DNA of 40,141 nt from Chitinispirillaceae bacterium (GCA_016927235.1 JAFGNB010000111.1:1-40141), one strand, 5' to 3'; counted from the first letter of the stretch, positions 17,835 to 26,219 are shown. The notes: a model not told the origin generated them from the sequence alone. Numbers and translations: made by a program.

Positions 17835-17861
17835 AGATCTCCCGGTTTGGTTGTTATATAG

Positions 17862-17883
17862 AAAAAACGGGCTTACCGCCCGT
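17862..17883 (-). terminator. intrinsic terminator/attenuator in the rimP leader
   Basis: On the minus strand ACGGGC-GGTAA-GCCCGT is followed at once by six Ts (17866-17861 side), a textbook intrinsic terminator. It lies 28 bases before the rimP ATG and about 25-40 bases downstream of a good promoter, so a transcript from that promoter meets it before the first gene. It may simply end the upstream CCA-polymerase transcript, or it may attenuate the operon; the position downstream of the promoter favours attenuation. Confidence 0.82.
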
Positions 17884-17910
17884 ATCTCCCCTCCCTTTAA
17901 ATTAAAGTAA

Positions 17911-17940
17911 AATATACTAGTTTGTAAGGAGCCGTGACAA
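17911..17940 (-). promoter_or_regulatory. sigma-70-type promoter for the rimP-nusA-infB operon
   Basis: Minus-strand TTGTCA (17940-17935) and TATATT (17916-17911) are each one base from consensus and 18 bases apart. The start site would fall near 17904, within a palindrome (CTTTAA-T-TTAAAG, about 17895-17907) that could be an operator. It lies in an AT-rich gap between the CCA-polymerase gene and rimP. Confidence 0.65.
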
Positions 17941-17992
17941 CAATATCTTATAAAAATGGATTATTACATTGTCTTCCACACTAGAAAAAGCA

Positions 17993-19345
17993 TTATTTGC
18001 GGGAGCCGTACCGCTTCTGTACCGCCATAATCGCCTCTTCACGGGTTGCGATCTCCTCTTCCAGCTGCATATCGTAGAGTACCGACAGTATCTCGCCGAA
18101 AAGCGGTCCCGGCCTGAATCCGAGTTCCACAAGATCCTTTCCTCCTAAGAGGGGTGGCGGCTTAAGCGTTTCCGATTGAAAGCGTCGCGATTTTTCCTTG
18201 AGGAAATCGATGTTTTCGCAATTGCCGTGACTTGCCAGACAATCGATACGGTGCAACTCCATTTCGGTTTCAATCGTCGGTCGTGAAAGAAATTTTTTAA
18301 GCGTCCCGAGCCTCATCTTCTTAACCTGCATGAAGTTCATGTGGTTTGCGATACATGCGGTTACACCCTCGATAAGCGCATTTGACGCATGAAAACGCTT
18401 CAAAACGGCACGCGCTTTCTGCATGCCGACCTGATCATGGTTATCAAACCGGATACGGTCGGCGACCCTCATTGTCTGAGGTTTCCCGATGTCGTGCAGG
18501 AGAACGCTCCAGGCAAGGGTCGATGAGGGATGCATGTCAAGCAGTGACAGCGCTTTTTTCGTGTGTTCAAAAACATCTCCTTCGGGATGAAATTGCGGCG
18601 GTTGATGCACCCCTTTAAGTCCCGCAATTTCCGGAAGAACGATCGCCAGAAGCCCTGATCGGTCAAGCAGATCGAGCGCCCGGTCCGGATGCGTCGAGCA
18701 GAGCATTTTATCCAGTTCGGTAAAAATCCTTTCCACCGAAATGGTCGTGATGTTGTCTGCCAGCAGCCTGATTGCATTCCATGTTGTCGTTTCAATTGTA
18801 AAATCGAACCGCGCTGCAAACCGGATTGCCCGTATCATACGCAGGTAATCCTCCCGGAAACGAAGCGACGGTTCTCCTATGGCCCGAACGGTTTTCAAAT
18901 TAATATCCGATTTCCCCCCCACATAATCGATAACCTCCTCCGTTTGCGGGTTGAAAAAGAGGCCGTTTATCGTAAAATCACGGCGCAATGCATCATTGCG
19001 GGCATTGGTGTACACTATATCCGCCGGATGGCGGCCGTCATGGATACCGCTGTCCGAACGAAACGAGGCCACTTCGAACGGCACACCGTCCATAACAACG
19101 ATAATGACGCCGAATTGTGCGCCGACCGGTATGGTATGGGAGAAAAGACGGCTGACCGCTTCAGGACGAGCACTGGTAGCGATATCGATATCGCCATCAT
19201 CAGTTCGCTCCATGATCATATCTCTTACCGCCCCGCCGGCAAAAAGCGCCTCATAGCCCGCTTCGGCAAGCCGGCTGATAATAGAAACTGCGGCTCGGTA
19301 TTTGCGTGTTTTTTTCAGTGGAGTCATCAGGTTAAAATACCTCAC
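17993..19345 (-). CDS. CCA-adding enzyme / poly(A) polymerase family protein
   Basis: Class II nucleotidyltransferases of this family add CCA to tRNA or poly(A) to RNA. The head domain has GGAVRDMIM and DGDIDIATSA (metal-binding DxD), followed by RRDFTINGLFF and the neck block EDYLRMIRAIRFAARFDF. An HD domain follows, with VLLHDIGKP and later ACIANHMNF. The length of 450 aa suits HD-containing CCA enzymes. The tRNA-Pro in this window lacks an encoded CCA, so CCA addition is needed in this cell, but sequence alone does not separate cca from pcnB. The annotated start is GTG 19345; ATG 19327 is an alternative and neither has a strong Shine-Dalgarno site. A seven-pair hairpin (19429-19447) lies in its leader. 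Confidence 0.9.
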   Translation of the reverse strand: MRYFNLMTPLKKTRKYRAAVSIISRLAEAGYEALFAGGAVRDMIMERTDDGDIDIATSARPEAVSRLFSHTIPVGAQFGVIIVVMDGVPFEVASFRSDSGIHDGRHPADIVYTNARNDALRRDFTINGLFFNPQTEEVIDYVGGKSDINLKTVRAIGEPSLRFREDYLRMIRAIRFAARFDFTIETTTWNAIRLLADNITTISVERIFTELDKMLCSTHPDRALDLLDRSGLLAIVLPEIAGLKGVHQPPQFHPEGDVFEHTKKALSLLDMHPSSTLAWSVLLHDIGKPQTMRVADRIRFDNHDQVGMQKARAVLKRFHASNALIEGVTACIANHMNFMQVKKMRLGTLKKFLSRPTIETEMELHRIDCLASHGNCENIDFLKEKSRRFQSETLKPPPLLGGKDLVELGFRPGPLFGEILSVLYDMQLEEEIATREEAIMAVQKRYGSRK

Positions 19346-19600
19346 CTGTTTATCAGGTGCAAGCGGAGCGCCTGCCGGCCGCAGACATTTCCATTAAAAG
19401 GTGAGGCTTCCCCAGAGAAAGCGGAGAACGGCGTTGAAAAAACACCGTTTTAAAGCCGTGACTCGTGCCTGCGCCAGCAACTTCAATCGTCAGCCCAAAA
19501 AACTCCCGGACCTATTGACAATACCTTATGGAGAAAAGCATCTTTATTCAAGTCTGAAGATATCCTGTTACTTTTATACCATATACGAATGGAGGAGTAC

Positions 19601-20629
19601 ATGAAGGTGGCCGGCAAACTTTGTGCAGCGTTAAGCGTTTTGGTGCTGATCATCTCCTGTTCATCGTCTTATGAACAGAAGGGAAACGCCGCCTATAATG
19701 CGGCGAAAAGAGTCTCCGGTGACGAAAAACGTCGTCAGTTGAAAACCGCATATCTGTTTTTCGACAAAGCGGTGAAAGAGAACCCCGGAAGAATCAATAA
19801 CCGACTGAGAAACCGTTACATTGAAATGACCCTCGAACGGGCGTTCATGGTGCTGAACGAAGGCGCGGCGCATATGGAGGCGATCCCTCTTTTTCTCGAC
19901 GACATCGAAAAGAATATGACCGCGGACGTCAATCCCGAATTCAAACAGCGACACGCGCTCATCTGGGCGCAGATGGCCGATTCAAGCCTCAAAAAAGGGC
20001 GCATTGCCGAAGCGCGGACCCGTCTCGACAAGGCGATCGCGGTGGCCAACGATCCGACCCCTTTCCGGACAAAGAAAAAAGAAGCCATCGATAATCTCGC
20101 TCAGCAGAACTATGATGAAGCGGAACTGTACTACACCAATGCGGTAACGAACAAAGACGTCAACGATTTCGTCGCCGCGGAGTTCTTCGCCAAATGCGCG
20201 CTCCTGTTCGATTCATCACGTGCAGACGCACAAGAGCTTCTCAAAAAACTGCTGAAGGAAAATCGCGGGACCTACTCGGCATATCTTTCCGTCATCGATC
20301 CCATTCCCGATTCGGCCATATTCAAGGTTATCAACAAATGGGACATTCTCCTGGCCATACCGGTGATGGAAAACCGCGGAAGCACCATTCGTGCGGTCAT
20401 CGACATTTACAACTACTCATGGAATCCGTTGCGTCTTAAAAGCGAACACTTTTTCCTGGTGGATGTCAACGGCAAACGCTATAAGGCGCTGCCGGCCCGT
20501 CTCGATCCGGAAATGCTCGACCAGGAGCATGAAGCGAAGCTGAAGATGAGCTTTCCTAAACCGTCGGCCGACATCAAGATGCTCCTCTACGAAAACGACG
20601 AGCACATTTCGGAAAAACCGTTCATATAA
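19601..20629 (+). CDS. lipoprotein of unknown function, helical repeats
   Basis: GGAGGAG six bases before ATG 19601 fixes the start (342 aa). The N-terminus MKVAGKLCAALSVLVLIISCSSS is a lipoprotein signal with the lipobox Cys in IISC followed by serines. Residues of about 25-240 are helical with TPR-like character: AYLFFDKAVKENPGRINNRLRNRY, EARTRLDKAIAVAN, and YDEAELYYTNAVTNKDVNDFVAAEFFAKCALLF. The last 100 residues are beta-rich (RAVIDIYNYSWNPLRLKSEHFFLVDVNGKRYKALPARLD, in parts) and recall DUF4352-like or immunoglobulin-like surface domains. I do not recognise the family. It is monocistronic, between divergent cca and a strong terminator. Confidence 0.85.
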   Translation: MKVAGKLCAALSVLVLIISCSSSYEQKGNAAYNAAKRVSGDEKRRQLKTAYLFFDKAVKENPGRINNRLRNRYIEMTLERAFMVLNEGAAHMEAIPLFLDDIEKNMTADVNPEFKQRHALIWAQMADSSLKKGRIAEARTRLDKAIAVANDPTPFRTKKKEAIDNLAQQNYDEAELYYTNAVTNKDVNDFVAAEFFAKCALLFDSSRADAQELLKKLLKENRGTYSAYLSVIDPIPDSAIFKVINKWDILLAIPVMENRGSTIRAVIDIYNYSWNPLRLKSEHFFLVDVNGKRYKALPARLDPEMLDQEHEAKLKMSFPKPSADIKMLLYENDEHISEKPFI

Positions 20630-20661
20630 TTTTTACCAATCCTTACAACGCCATTTCGTTG

Positions 20662-20696
20662 AAAAGGAGAGCTTGCGGGAAGCTCTCCTTTTTTTT
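20662..20696 (+). terminator. strong intrinsic terminator, probably bidirectional
   Basis: GGAGAGCTT-GCGGG-AAGCTCTCC is a perfect nine-pair stem followed by eight Ts on the plus strand; the flanking A and T runs extend the pairing. It ends the lipoprotein transcript 32 bases after its stop. On the minus strand the stem is followed by TTTTC, so it may also stop transcripts arriving from gmhB. Confidence 0.93.
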
Positions 20697-20725
20697 ATCG
20701 GCGGCAAGTGCGGCGGTGGGCGCGG

Positions 20726-21244
20726 TCAGAGCAGCGGTATCACTTCCCTGATCGAGGCGACATCGTACCCGAAGGTCGTATAAACGCTTTTAACGATGAT
20801 GCATCTCAGTTCCGGAAGAAGTATGCGGTCGGAGCTCTTATCGCCGACCATAAGCGATGCGGAGAGATCAATGTTATGATCGGCCGCCGCCGTAGTGAAC
20901 ATTCCCGGTTTCGGTTTGCGACAATCCGAATCTTTCCGGTAGTGCGGTATCGTACCGTTTTCATGGTAGGGGCAATAATAGAATGCAGTGAGGGTTATTC
21001 CCCTCGCCGCGAACTGTTCCGTTATCCATTGATGAAGAACACGGACATCCGCTTCGCTGAATTGTCCTTTGGCCACACCCGCCTGATTGGTGACGACGAC
21101 AAGGAGATACCCCTTCCCCACCGCCGCGCCGCACAGATCAAATACGCCGTCGCAGAAACGGATCTGTTCCGGTTTGTGCACGTAACGGAGATCCTCATTG
21201 ATTATTCCGTCACGGTCGAGAAAGAGCGCCCTGTTTTTTCGCAT
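20726..21244 (-). CDS. gmhB: D-glycero-D-manno-heptose-1,7-bisphosphate 7-phosphatase family protein (HAD-IIIA)
   Basis: GmhB removes the 7-phosphate during ADP-heptose synthesis for LPS core; related HisB-N enzymes act on histidinol phosphate. The HAD motifs are intact: LFLDRDGIINED (motif I), VVVTNQAGVAKGQF (motif II), DCRKPKPGM (motif III lysine) and MVGDKSSD (motif IV). The zinc loop is altered: the E. coli ligand order C-x-H...C-x-C appears here as C-P-Y-H ... S-D-C, so two ligands have changed although a neighbouring His could substitute. At 172 aa it is slightly short. No other heptose gene is nearby, although a nucleotidyltransferase at the left of the window could serve such a pathway. 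Confidence 0.86.
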   Translation of the reverse strand: MRKNRALFLDRDGIINEDLRYVHKPEQIRFCDGVFDLCGAAVGKGYLLVVVTNQAGVAKGQFSEADVRVLHQWITEQFAARGITLTAFYYCPYHENGTIPHYRKDSDCRKPKPGMFTTAAADHNIDLSASLMVGDKSSDRILLPELRCIIVKSVYTTFGYDVASIREVIPLL

Positions 21245-21298
21245 GATTATCCCACCGGGTTTATGGTCCCTTTATCGTACGAGCGGCAGCATTGACGT

Positions 21299-22591
21299 TC
21301 ACGGCAGAAACAGTACCACGTCGGCCGGATCGAGCGTAAAGGCGAGCGGCACCGGTTCCCTGACCGGTTCGTCACTGATAAGCGACAGCACGTGTGAACA
21401 GCTTTTTATCTCCTCCGGCACCATCCACTCGTCGACAACAGATTCTTCGGTCATTCGTCTATTGACACATACATATACCGACTTCCTGCCGTCATCGGAG
21501 GTTTTCTTCAGAAAAAGGTACGGCTCGCCGTACGACGTTATAACGCGCCATGAACCCTCTTCGCCAAGCGGCGGCAGTGTGCCTTTCAGCCGATTGATCT
21601 TTCCTATCCATGCGCAGAGGTTCCACTGCGGAGGATCGATATCGGCCGGCCTTCCCCTTACGACATCCATCCGGGTCACCGACCCGTACTCGTACCCCAT
21701 CGGCATGAGCAATCCTCTTGAAAAGACCGCCGCAAAAGCGTAATGGCTTTTCTGAACGAGCTCGGTTTTCGGAGCGACACTCGCCAGTCGTTCGGTATCG
21801 TGGGATTCCGGAAATGCAATCGAAGGGGCGACGACCTTGTTGGCGGCATGCTGTTCGATCGCCCACGTTTGATCGTAGTTCCACCATTTTACCGAGTTGA
21901 AGAGATAGTCGAATCCCGCAGGAGCGAGCGCCTCGATCTGTTCAAGACGGCAACCGAGGGTTTCCGCCAGAAAGGTCGCCCGTTGATCACGTCGTTTCGC
22001 GGAGGAAATCAGGTGCTCCCACAGGCCCACCGGTACCTGATAGGCCGCATCACACCGGAACCCGTTAATACCTTTTGCCTGGAAAAAAGCGACCAGATCA
22101 TCCCAGTACGCCCAGAGCGCAACGCGGTCGGAGCTATTTTCATTGTCAATTGAAGCGAGATCCCCCCATACCGTAACCTTTGTCGCATCCGTGGGGTCAA
22201 TGGCAAAGGGGTTCATCAGCTTTCCCTCGGCGGTATGCCTGTACCACTCCGGGTGCAGTTTCGTCAGCGTCGCATCGAATGCCGTGTGATTGATCACCAG
22301 GTCGATAAACAGATCGATCCCGTGCTTTCCACATGCATCATTGAAACGTTCGAGCGGTAAGAAATCCGAAGGGTCCGCTCCTTTTGTTAAAAACAGGGGA
22401 TTGAGCCGGTAATAGTCTTTGACGGCATAGAGACTTCCCGAAAAGCCGGTTTCAAAAAACGAATTGACAAAAACCGCATTGAATCCCATCCCGGCGATAC
22501 GGGGCAGCTCTGCACCCCAGTCATCGATGGTTGAAAAAAAGCGTGGAAAAAGATTGTAAATAATCAGCGCTTTTTCATCCGGTGGCTTCAA
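21299..22591 (-). CDS. GH13 alpha-amylase-family glycoside hydrolase, GlgE-like core
   Basis: The 430 aa form a TIM-barrel GH13 enzyme without signal peptide, so it is probably cytoplasmic. Catalytic residues are in place: nucleophile D181 in GFRCDAAYQVP, acid/base E210 in FLAETLGC, and the transition-state pair in ESHDTERL (H264-D265). FIDLVINHTAFDATLTKLHPEWY resembles the maltosyltransferase GlgE, but GlgE's N-terminal domains are absent and the C-terminal beta-domain is short. Substrate therefore remains open: storage glucan, maltose-1-phosphate or trehalose-type sugars. TTG at 22591 starts it in a TTGA overlap with the panC stop, so the two genes are translationally coupled despite unrelated functions. 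Confidence 0.86.
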   Translation of the reverse strand: MKPPDEKALIIYNLFPRFFSTIDDWGAELPRIAGMGFNAVFVNSFFETGFSGSLYAVKDYYRLNPLFLTKGADPSDFLPLERFNDACGKHGIDLFIDLVINHTAFDATLTKLHPEWYRHTAEGKLMNPFAIDPTDATKVTVWGDLASIDNENSSDRVALWAYWDDLVAFFQAKGINGFRCDAAYQVPVGLWEHLISSAKRRDQRATFLAETLGCRLEQIEALAPAGFDYLFNSVKWWNYDQTWAIEQHAANKVVAPSIAFPESHDTERLASVAPKTELVQKSHYAFAAVFSRGLLMPMGYEYGSVTRMDVVRGRPADIDPPQWNLCAWIGKINRLKGTLPPLGEEGSWRVITSYGEPYLFLKKTSDDGRKSVYVCVNRRMTEESVVDEWMVPEEIKSCSHVLSLISDEPVREPVPLAFTLDPADVVLFLP

Positions 22592-23445
22592 GGTACCGCT
22601 CCTAAAAGAGTATTGTCAATAAGCCTTGTCGCGCTCTCCTTCATGCGGCAGGCGATTGCCAACAGCGCGGATGAGGTGATAAGCGAGAGCGGTTCGAGGG
22701 TGAGTTGATCGACGATTTCGACATATTCGGGATCGATCAATTCCGATTGTGCGCATTCATTGCGCACTGCGTCACGAAGTACGTCGGCATGCCGTTCCCC
22801 CCCGGCAAAAAGCGCTTCGGCGTTACCGAGTCCGCGATGAATCAACGGCGCAACCGCCCGTTCGGCGGGAGTCAAATAGCCGTTTCGCGAGCTGAGCGCC
22901 AACCCGTCGTCTTCCCTGACAATCGGTCCCACGATCACCCGGGTCGGGCAGTGCAGATCAACGACCATCCGTTTGATCACCGTTGCCTGCTGTGCGTCCT
23001 TGGCGCCGAAAATGGCGACGTGCGGATTAACAATGTTGAATAATTTCAGAACGACGGTGGTCACCCCCCGGAAATGGGTCGGCCTGCTCGCACCGCAAAG
23101 CCGTTCGGTGATGCCGCTTACCGAAACCGACGTGCGATGCCCCGGCGGATACATCTCCTCGACCGGCGGCGCGAAAAGAATGTCGCAACCGGCCGATTCG
23201 GCCGCCCTGCAATCGGCATCAAACGTCCGGGGATATTTCAGATAATCCTCATCGGGTCCGAATTGTGTCGGATTGACGAAAACGGACATCACCGTGCAGT
23301 CGGCATGTTCCCCTGCGATCGAAAGCAGCGACAGATGTCCCCGGTGCAATGCGCCCATGGTCGGCACCAGCGCCAGTATGCTCCCCCCGGAGCGGCAAGT
23401 GCGCGCCAGATCGATCATCTCAACAACGGAAGTGACGATTTTCAT
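22588..23445 (-). CDS. panC: pantothenate synthetase
   Basis: PanC condenses pantoate and beta-alanine with ATP to make pantothenate, the CoA precursor. In 285 aa: LVPTMGALHRGHLSLL holds the adenylate-binding HxGH, VFVNPTQFGPDEDYLKYPR the pantoate site, RPTHFRGVTTVVLKLFNIV and FGAKDAQQATVIKRMV the active-site lid, and IVREDDGLALSSRNGYL the KMSKS-like loop. AAGGGAA precedes ATG 23445. It lies 81 bases after the deoxynucleoside kinase gene; panB and panD are not in the window. Confidence 0.96.
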   Translation of the reverse strand: MKIVTSVVEMIDLARTCRSGGSILALVPTMGALHRGHLSLLSIAGEHADCTVMSVFVNPTQFGPDEDYLKYPRTFDADCRAAESAGCDILFAPPVEEMYPPGHRTSVSVSGITERLCGASRPTHFRGVTTVVLKLFNIVNPHVAIFGAKDAQQATVIKRMVVDLHCPTRVIVGPIVREDDGLALSSRNGYLTPAERAVAPLIHRGLGNAEALFAGGERHADVLRDAVRNECAQSELIDPEYVEIVDQLTLEPLSLITSSALLAIACRMKESATRLIDNTLLGAVP

Positions 23446-23526
23446 GATTCCCTTGTGAAAAGTTTGACGCCGTTTCGCTCCATCGCCTTTTTTTTACCGT
23501 CGTCCCAGCGCCTCATCGCCACCCCC

Positions 23527-24267
23527 TTACGGTTCCTCGATCGCGGTATCATCCGACACATACTCCCGCAGGCAGCGCTCCCGCAGGCGTTCCTTGTCCT
23601 TCGCCGCCATCGGCTGATAAAAGGTGGTTCCCTTACCGGCATGCCCGATCTGCAGCAGGCATTCCTCAAAATCGGCGGGATTATTGACAAAGTCAATATC
23701 GTCGGTATTGATGATGAGCAGCGGAGTAAGGGTATAGTGGAAAAAAAAGTGGTTGTATGCCTCATTGAGCATATCGAGATAACGCGGGTCCATATTGAAT
23801 TCGTACGAACGCCCCCGCCGTTCGATCCGGTGCAGAAGCACCTTGGTTGACGCCTGAAGATAGACCACCAGATCGGGGGGAACGATGTTCCGCACCATTA
23901 CCGACGCCACCTGCTCGTAGAGCGCCAGTTCCTCTTCGTCAAGATTGACGCTGGCGAACAAACGATCCTTTTCGAAAATGTAATCGCTTATGGTCACCCG
24001 ATAAAACAGGTCCTGCTGGGCAATGGCTTCCGAGAGCTGTTTATACCGCGAAACCAGAAACCATAATTGCGTCTGAAAGGCATAGGACCGGCGCTCTCGA
24101 TAAAACTGCTCCAGAAAAGGATTTTCTTCAGCGGCTTCGAGCACGAGACGGGCAAAGCACCGCTGTGCAAAAAGGTTGCAGAACGATGTTTTTCCTGCGC
24201 CGATCGCCCCTTCAATGCAGAGGTAATTGATCCAGGAAGGAATAAGCGGCGCTTGTTCAGTTGTCAG
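23527..24267 (-). CDS. deoxynucleoside kinase (dAK/dGK family), probable CTG start
   Basis: These kinases phosphorylate deoxynucleosides for dNTP salvage. The P-loop is LCIEGAIGAGKTSF at about residues 16-29, and later blocks include RSYAFQTQLWFLVSRYKQ, TISDYIFEKDRLFA (the DRS-like substrate motif), PPDLVVYLQAS, and the arginine lid HRIERRGRSYE. The only conventional starts (for example GTG 24144) lie after the P-loop, and no ATG, GTG or TTG occurs in this frame between the preceding in-frame stop and the P-loop. GGGGAGG five bases before CTG at 24267, which overlaps the folK stop TGA, makes CTG the best start (246 aa); ATT at 24270 is an alternative. Confidence 0.85.
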   Translation of the reverse strand: MTTEQAPLIPSWINYLCIEGAIGAGKTSFCNLFAQRCFARLVLEAAEENPFLEQFYRERRSYAFQTQLWFLVSRYKQLSEAIAQQDLFYRVTISDYIFEKDRLFASVNLDEEELALYEQVASVMVRNIVPPDLVVYLQASTKVLLHRIERRGRSYEFNMDPRYLDMLNEAYNHFFFHYTLTPLLIINTDDIDFVNNPADFEECLLQIGHAGKGTTFYQPMAAKDKERLRERCLREYVSDDTAIEEP

Positions 24268-24776
24268 AATGACCTCCCCGCCGAACCAAATAATCGCAGC
24301 CCCTGGTTTCTTAGCTGTTGCGTCATAGCGGCGTACTGCTGCCCGACCGTTCCCGCCGCACTACCGATTACCGCATCGGGCATGACCTGATAAAGCCCCT
24401 CAAGATAGAATCGCCGTGACAGAATCGCCGAATGAGGTATTGTCAACTCTTCGGCGGCGATTGTTTCATTGCCGAAAAGCAGAATATCGATATCGGCCGT
24501 CCGGGCCCTTCCCGTCCCCTTTTCCGTCCGTCCGAGTGACCGTTCGATTGCAGTACATGCCGCCAGTAGTGTAAAAGCGCTGCGGTCGTAGCAGCCGCCG
24601 ATAACGCGGTTAAGATACCACGGCTGCTCATCGAATACCCCAACAGGTTCGGTTTCCATCAGCGCAGACATAACCACCGGTGGAAAAAGAACAGCATTGA
24701 GCATCTCCTCCATCCGCTTGATATACCAGCAGCGATCCCCCCTGTTTGAACCGATGCAGATTGCCACCTTCACCAT
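24264..24776 (-). CDS. folK: 2-amino-4-hydroxy-6-hydroxymethyldihydropteridine pyrophosphokinase
   Basis: HPPK transfers pyrophosphate from ATP to the pterin in folate synthesis. Signatures in the 170 aa: AICIGSNRGDR at the N-terminus, METEPVGVFDEQPWYLNRVI (substrate loop), and GTGRARTADIDILLFGN, which contains the RxxDxDIL metal site; PHSAILSRRFYLEGL follows as the usual PHP-R-FVL region (here PHS). No folP or folB is adjacent. Its stop overlaps the deoxynucleoside kinase start. Confidence 0.94.
   Translation of the reverse strand: MVKVAICIGSNRGDRCWYIKRMEEMLNAVLFPPVVMSALMETEPVGVFDEQPWYLNRVIGGCYDRSAFTLLAACTAIERSLGRTEKGTGRARTADIDILLFGNETIAAEELTIPHSAILSRRFYLEGLYQVMPDAVIGSAAGTVGQQYAAMTQQLRNQGLRLFGSAGRSF
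24265..24279 (-). promoter_or_regulatory. Shine-Dalgarno site and CTG start of the deoxynucleoside kinase
   Basis: Minus-strand GGGGAGG (24279-24273) stands five bases from CTG (24267-24265), whose TG belongs to the folK stop TGA. A full anti-SD match at this spacing supports initiation at the non-canonical codon, coupled to folK termination. Confidence 0.6.
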
Positions 24777-24879
24777 ATTGAAAATATAGTATTTCGGGCA
24801 TTATTCGTGTATCCGGGAGACGGATGCCGTCGGGAATAAAAAACCATTTTAAACATTCTCGTCACCGACAGCCCTTCGC

Positions 24880-26205
24880 TCACACCAGCCGTTCCTTATA
24901 ATGAAAACGCTTCGGCGTTCCGAACCGTGAAAGCTGGGAGAGAACCTCCGATCGCTTTCCCACACCGACAATGATCAATTTTTCGGGATCAAAGCAGCTC
25001 CGTATCGCGTCGTTGACCGATTCGATGGTTATCGCCCGGATCATTTCATCGAAGCGCTCGATATACTCGACGGTATGGCGGTAAAAACGAAGCCAGAGAA
25101 TTTTTTCGACCAGATTCGTGATTCCCTCGAGCTGGAATGCCATGTTGCCTATTGCAAATCTTTTCGCCTTTTCGAGTTCATCGGCGGTGATGCCGTCACT
25201 GTAAAACAGGCCGAACTCATGCAGTAGTGCTGAGAGGACCTCCTCAAGCTGCCGGTTCTGCGTCGAAGTTGCTATCGATAATGCACCGAAACGACGTTCC
25301 GCCGCGATATGCGACACAATGCCGTATGTTTTGCCGGCACCCGACCGGATCCGTGTCATCAGGCGGGAAGAAAAGTTTCCCGCGCCTAAAACATAATTTG
25401 CAAGTGCTATCCTGTTGCGCCGCTCATCGAATTCGCCGGGCGCCGATTGTCCGACTACCAGAGAGATCTGGGTAAGATCGTTCTTCTCAACAAATCGTAC
25501 CGCCTTGCCGGGATGTTCGGCCGGAGGTGCTTCACAGGGCAAACGCCGTGCGCAGGCCCGCCAATGGGCGGCCGTTTCCCGGCACTGTCGAGCGAACCAT
25601 TCCGGCTCGAAATCACCCGCGATAACAAGGGTGCAGTCTTCGGGAACAACATGCGCATCGTAAAAAGCGATAACCTGTTCACGCCTGATCCGTCGTATCG
25701 ACCGAACCGTATGGTGTCTCCCGGCGGGATGGCCGGGACCTGCCAGTTCGTTAAAAAAATGACGGTGTGCAATGGCGCCCGGATCGATTGTCTCAGCCCG
25801 GAGTGCGGTTGCCATTTCCTGCTGAACACGCGCAAGCTCCCGCTCATCAAATCGCGGCTCCGTCACCATCTCCCAAAAACAGGGGAACAGGACCTCCTTG
25901 AATCGCGAAAGCATTTTAACGCCGATCATCGTTTGTTCTTCGCCGATTTCAGCAAAAAGCGTCGCCCCACGCTGCTCAAATTCGTCGGAAAACTGCTCGA
26001 AACGCTTTGTTGCAGTCCCCTTCTGCATAACGCCGATACAAATATCCGCACAACCTTCCTGTCCCTGCGGATCGGCGAATCTTCCAAACGGCAGCTGCAA
26101 TGCAATCACCAAGCCTTCCTGCGCATGGTCGGGAATCAGAAGACAGTGTAATCCGTTCTCGAGTTCGTACTCCTCAAACGAAGGGAAAGAAAAAAGTTTC
26201 GCCAT
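24880..26205 (-). CDS. M16 peptidase family protein, catalytically inactive subunit
   Basis: The 441 aa have the two-halved M16 fold (ELENGLHCLLIPD at the N-terminus; GNFSSRLMTRIRSGAGKTYGIVSHI in the C-terminal half). The zinc motif HxxEH is missing: the corresponding stretch near residues 51-58 reads GCADICIG. The C-terminal part keeps the R...Y type residues that bind substrate in beta subunits of paired M16 proteases. The neighbour 14 bases upstream carries an intact HxxEH, so the two likely form a heterodimer like mitochondrial MPP or bacterial M16B pairs. There is no signal peptide, so a cytoplasmic site is likely. Confidence 0.88.
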   Translation of the reverse strand: MAKLFSFPSFEEYELENGLHCLLIPDHAQEGLVIALQLPFGRFADPQGQEGCADICIGVMQKGTATKRFEQFSDEFEQRGATLFAEIGEEQTMIGVKMLSRFKEVLFPCFWEMVTEPRFDERELARVQQEMATALRAETIDPGAIAHRHFFNELAGPGHPAGRHHTVRSIRRIRREQVIAFYDAHVVPEDCTLVIAGDFEPEWFARQCRETAAHWRACARRLPCEAPPAEHPGKAVRFVEKNDLTQISLVVGQSAPGEFDERRNRIALANYVLGAGNFSSRLMTRIRSGAGKTYGIVSHIAAERRFGALSIATSTQNRQLEEVLSALLHEFGLFYSDGITADELEKAKRFAIGNMAFQLEGITNLVEKILWLRFYRHTVEYIERFDEMIRAITIESVNDAIRSCFDPEKLIIVGVGKRSEVLSQLSRFGTPKRFHYKERLV

Positions 26206-26219
26206 AACCGGCCCGTCTC

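Noticed and set aside
19515-19543. TTGACA upstream of the lipoprotein gene
   Set aside because: No acceptable -10 box lies at 16-19 bases; the perfect -35 match alone is not enough.
25447-26151. Plus-strand open frame (234 codons) opposite the M16 beta subunit
   Set aside because: It shows no domain pattern and is antisense to a gene with clear M16 blocks.
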